Shown one piece after another: positions 4,982-6,136 of a stretch of DNA of 6,136 nt (within the stretch, counting starts at the first letter, position 1; each line of letters begins with the position of its first letter). This DNA is from Bacillota bacterium. Lineage in GTDB: Bacteria > Bacillota > Clostridia > Christensenellales > Pumilibacteraceae. Location: positions 1 through 6,136 of the forward strand of contig WQZE01000070.1 in NCBI GenBank assembly GCA_009780875.1. Reading direction: 5' to 3'. The position numbers and the translations under genes are program-made. The notes beneath the pieces are model-generated. The model was given only the letters and a program-made list of their open reading frames with translations, did not search any database and was not told where the DNA came from.

Positions 4982-5010
4982 TTGACAAAATGTGCGATAT
5001 GTGATATAGT
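4982..5010 (+). promoter_or_regulatory. rRNA promoter P2
   Basis: A perfect -35 TTGACA (4982-4987), a 17-base spacer, an extended TGA (5002-5004) and a -10 TATAGT (5005-5010) predict a start near 5017, about 330 bases before mature 16S. The block AAAAACGCTTGACAA at this -35 is identical to that of the ybxF promoter. Confidence 0.85.
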
Positions 5011-5144
5011 ATTATAGTTGCCTTTTGGGTGACCGTGTTTTTTATTCTAATTTTGGATTTAAAACCGAAAGCAAAAATGATTTTGAACAAAGGGTGCTTT
5101 TGCATCACTTGACAAAATATGGTCAAAACTGTTGTTGAGACCTT

Positions 5145-5190
5145 GCGTGCAATGCAAGTTGCAACGCCGTACAAGCCCCTTGGGCTGTAC
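5145..5190 (+). promoter_or_regulatory. two tandem hairpins in the rRNA leader (boxB-like)
   Basis: First hairpin: GCGTGCAA (5145-5152) pairs with TTGCAACGC (5159-5167). Second: GTACAAGCCC (5169-5178) pairs with GGGCTGTAC (5182-5190) around CTT. Each has one bulged A, and one base separates them. No U-run follows. They sit where a boxB-type antitermination hairpin would be, just before the boxA-like site. Confidence 0.5.
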
Positions 5191-5197
5191 CACACAA

Positions 5198-5212
5198 AGC
5201 ACATTGACAATT
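5198..5212 (+). promoter_or_regulatory. boxA-like antitermination element
   Basis: AGCACATTGACAATT matches the E. coli rRNA boxA region (TGCTCTTTAACAATT) at 11 of 15 positions and lies seven bases after a stable hairpin, the boxB-boxA order of rRNA leaders. boxA RNA binds NusB/NusE so that polymerase reads through rRNA. The match is imperfect. Confidence 0.4.
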
Positions 5213-5257
5213 CAAGAATTTAGAGAATTAGAAAACAGACAAAGTGTGTATTTTTTA

Positions 5258-5273
5258 TGGTGAGCAATCACCA
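5258..5273 (+). promoter_or_regulatory. GNRA-tetraloop hairpin in pre-16S leader
   Basis: TGGTGA (5258-5263) and TCACCA (5268-5273) form a perfect six-bp stem closed by GCAA, a GNRA tetraloop. It lies 77 bases before mature 16S. It is probably a processing or assembly element of the precursor. Confidence 0.5.
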
Positions 5274-5349
5274 GTGTAGAACAATACAACCTTAGTCAAT
5301 TTCGTAACAGTAAATTTTGGACGCTAGATATTAGTGTTTGAGTTAGAAG

Positions 5350-6136
<787 letters not shown>

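Larger units (their letters stand above)
5017..5349 (+). other. transcribed leader of the rRNA operon
   Basis: No gene is seen in these 333 bases. They hold two tandem hairpins (5145-5167 and 5169-5190), a boxA-like element (5198-5212), a GNRA-capped hairpin (5258-5273) and a weaker stem ACGCTA/TAGTGT just before 16S (about 5320-5336). This is normal content for a pre-rRNA leader. The RNase III partner strand would lie beyond 16S, outside the window. Confidence 0.7.

Noticed and set aside
5109..5114. TTGACA as a third rRNA promoter
   Set aside because: No acceptable -10 box 15-19 bases downstream; P1 and P2 already explain expression.
4698..5210. 170-aa open frame on the minus strand in the rRNA promoter region
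   Set aside because: Covers two strong plus-strand promoters and the rRNA leader; no recognisable domain or ribosome site seen.

Overview
The window reads as a chromosomal piece of a low-GC Gram-positive bacterium (Bacillota, probably class Clostridia). Three things support this: the partial 16S rRNA gene has clostridial-looking signatures; a small L7Ae-type gene (ybxF/rplGB) lies directly before rpsL, a Bacillota-type arrangement; and Shine-Dalgarno sites are strong AGGAGG types with clear TTGACA/TATAAT promoters. The exact family cannot be assigned by eye.

Layout. 1-207 is a non-coding regulatory stretch: four DnaA-box-like 9-mers in tandem (13-53), a C7 run, a promoter with an A11 run in its spacer, and a very AT-rich leader. 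208-2661 encodes a large (817 aa) HD-domain phosphohydrolase of the COG1078/SAMHD1-like type with all metal ligands present, a Cys-rich knuckle and a Lys-rich tail. A 75-aa winged-helix-like protein (2675-2902) follows 13 bases later in the same apparent operon. Running against it on the minus strand, with an 8-base tail-to-tail overlap, is a 70-aa protein (2895-3107) that resembles it in sequence. 3108-3287 is a divergent control region with a 17-bp palindrome and a strong promoter.

3288-4708 is a shortened str-type operon, ybxF-rpsL-rpsG, with structured RNA segments before rpsL and between rpsL and rpsG. The usual neighbours are not adjacent: rpoC does not precede ybxF, and fusA/tuf do not follow rpsG. 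Instead, 4709-5349 carries two tandem rRNA promoters, a track of helically phased A-tracts and a leader with hairpins and a boxA-like element. The 5' half of a 16S rRNA gene (5350 to the window end) follows. All genes except the 70-aa one point the same way.

Functionally, the right half is translation machinery. The left half is an unusual HD-phosphohydrolase/winged-helix unit whose biological role cannot be read from sequence alone; nucleotide-pool control or defence are possibilities, not conclusions. No tRNA, CRISPR array, insertion sequence or convincing intrinsic terminator was seen.
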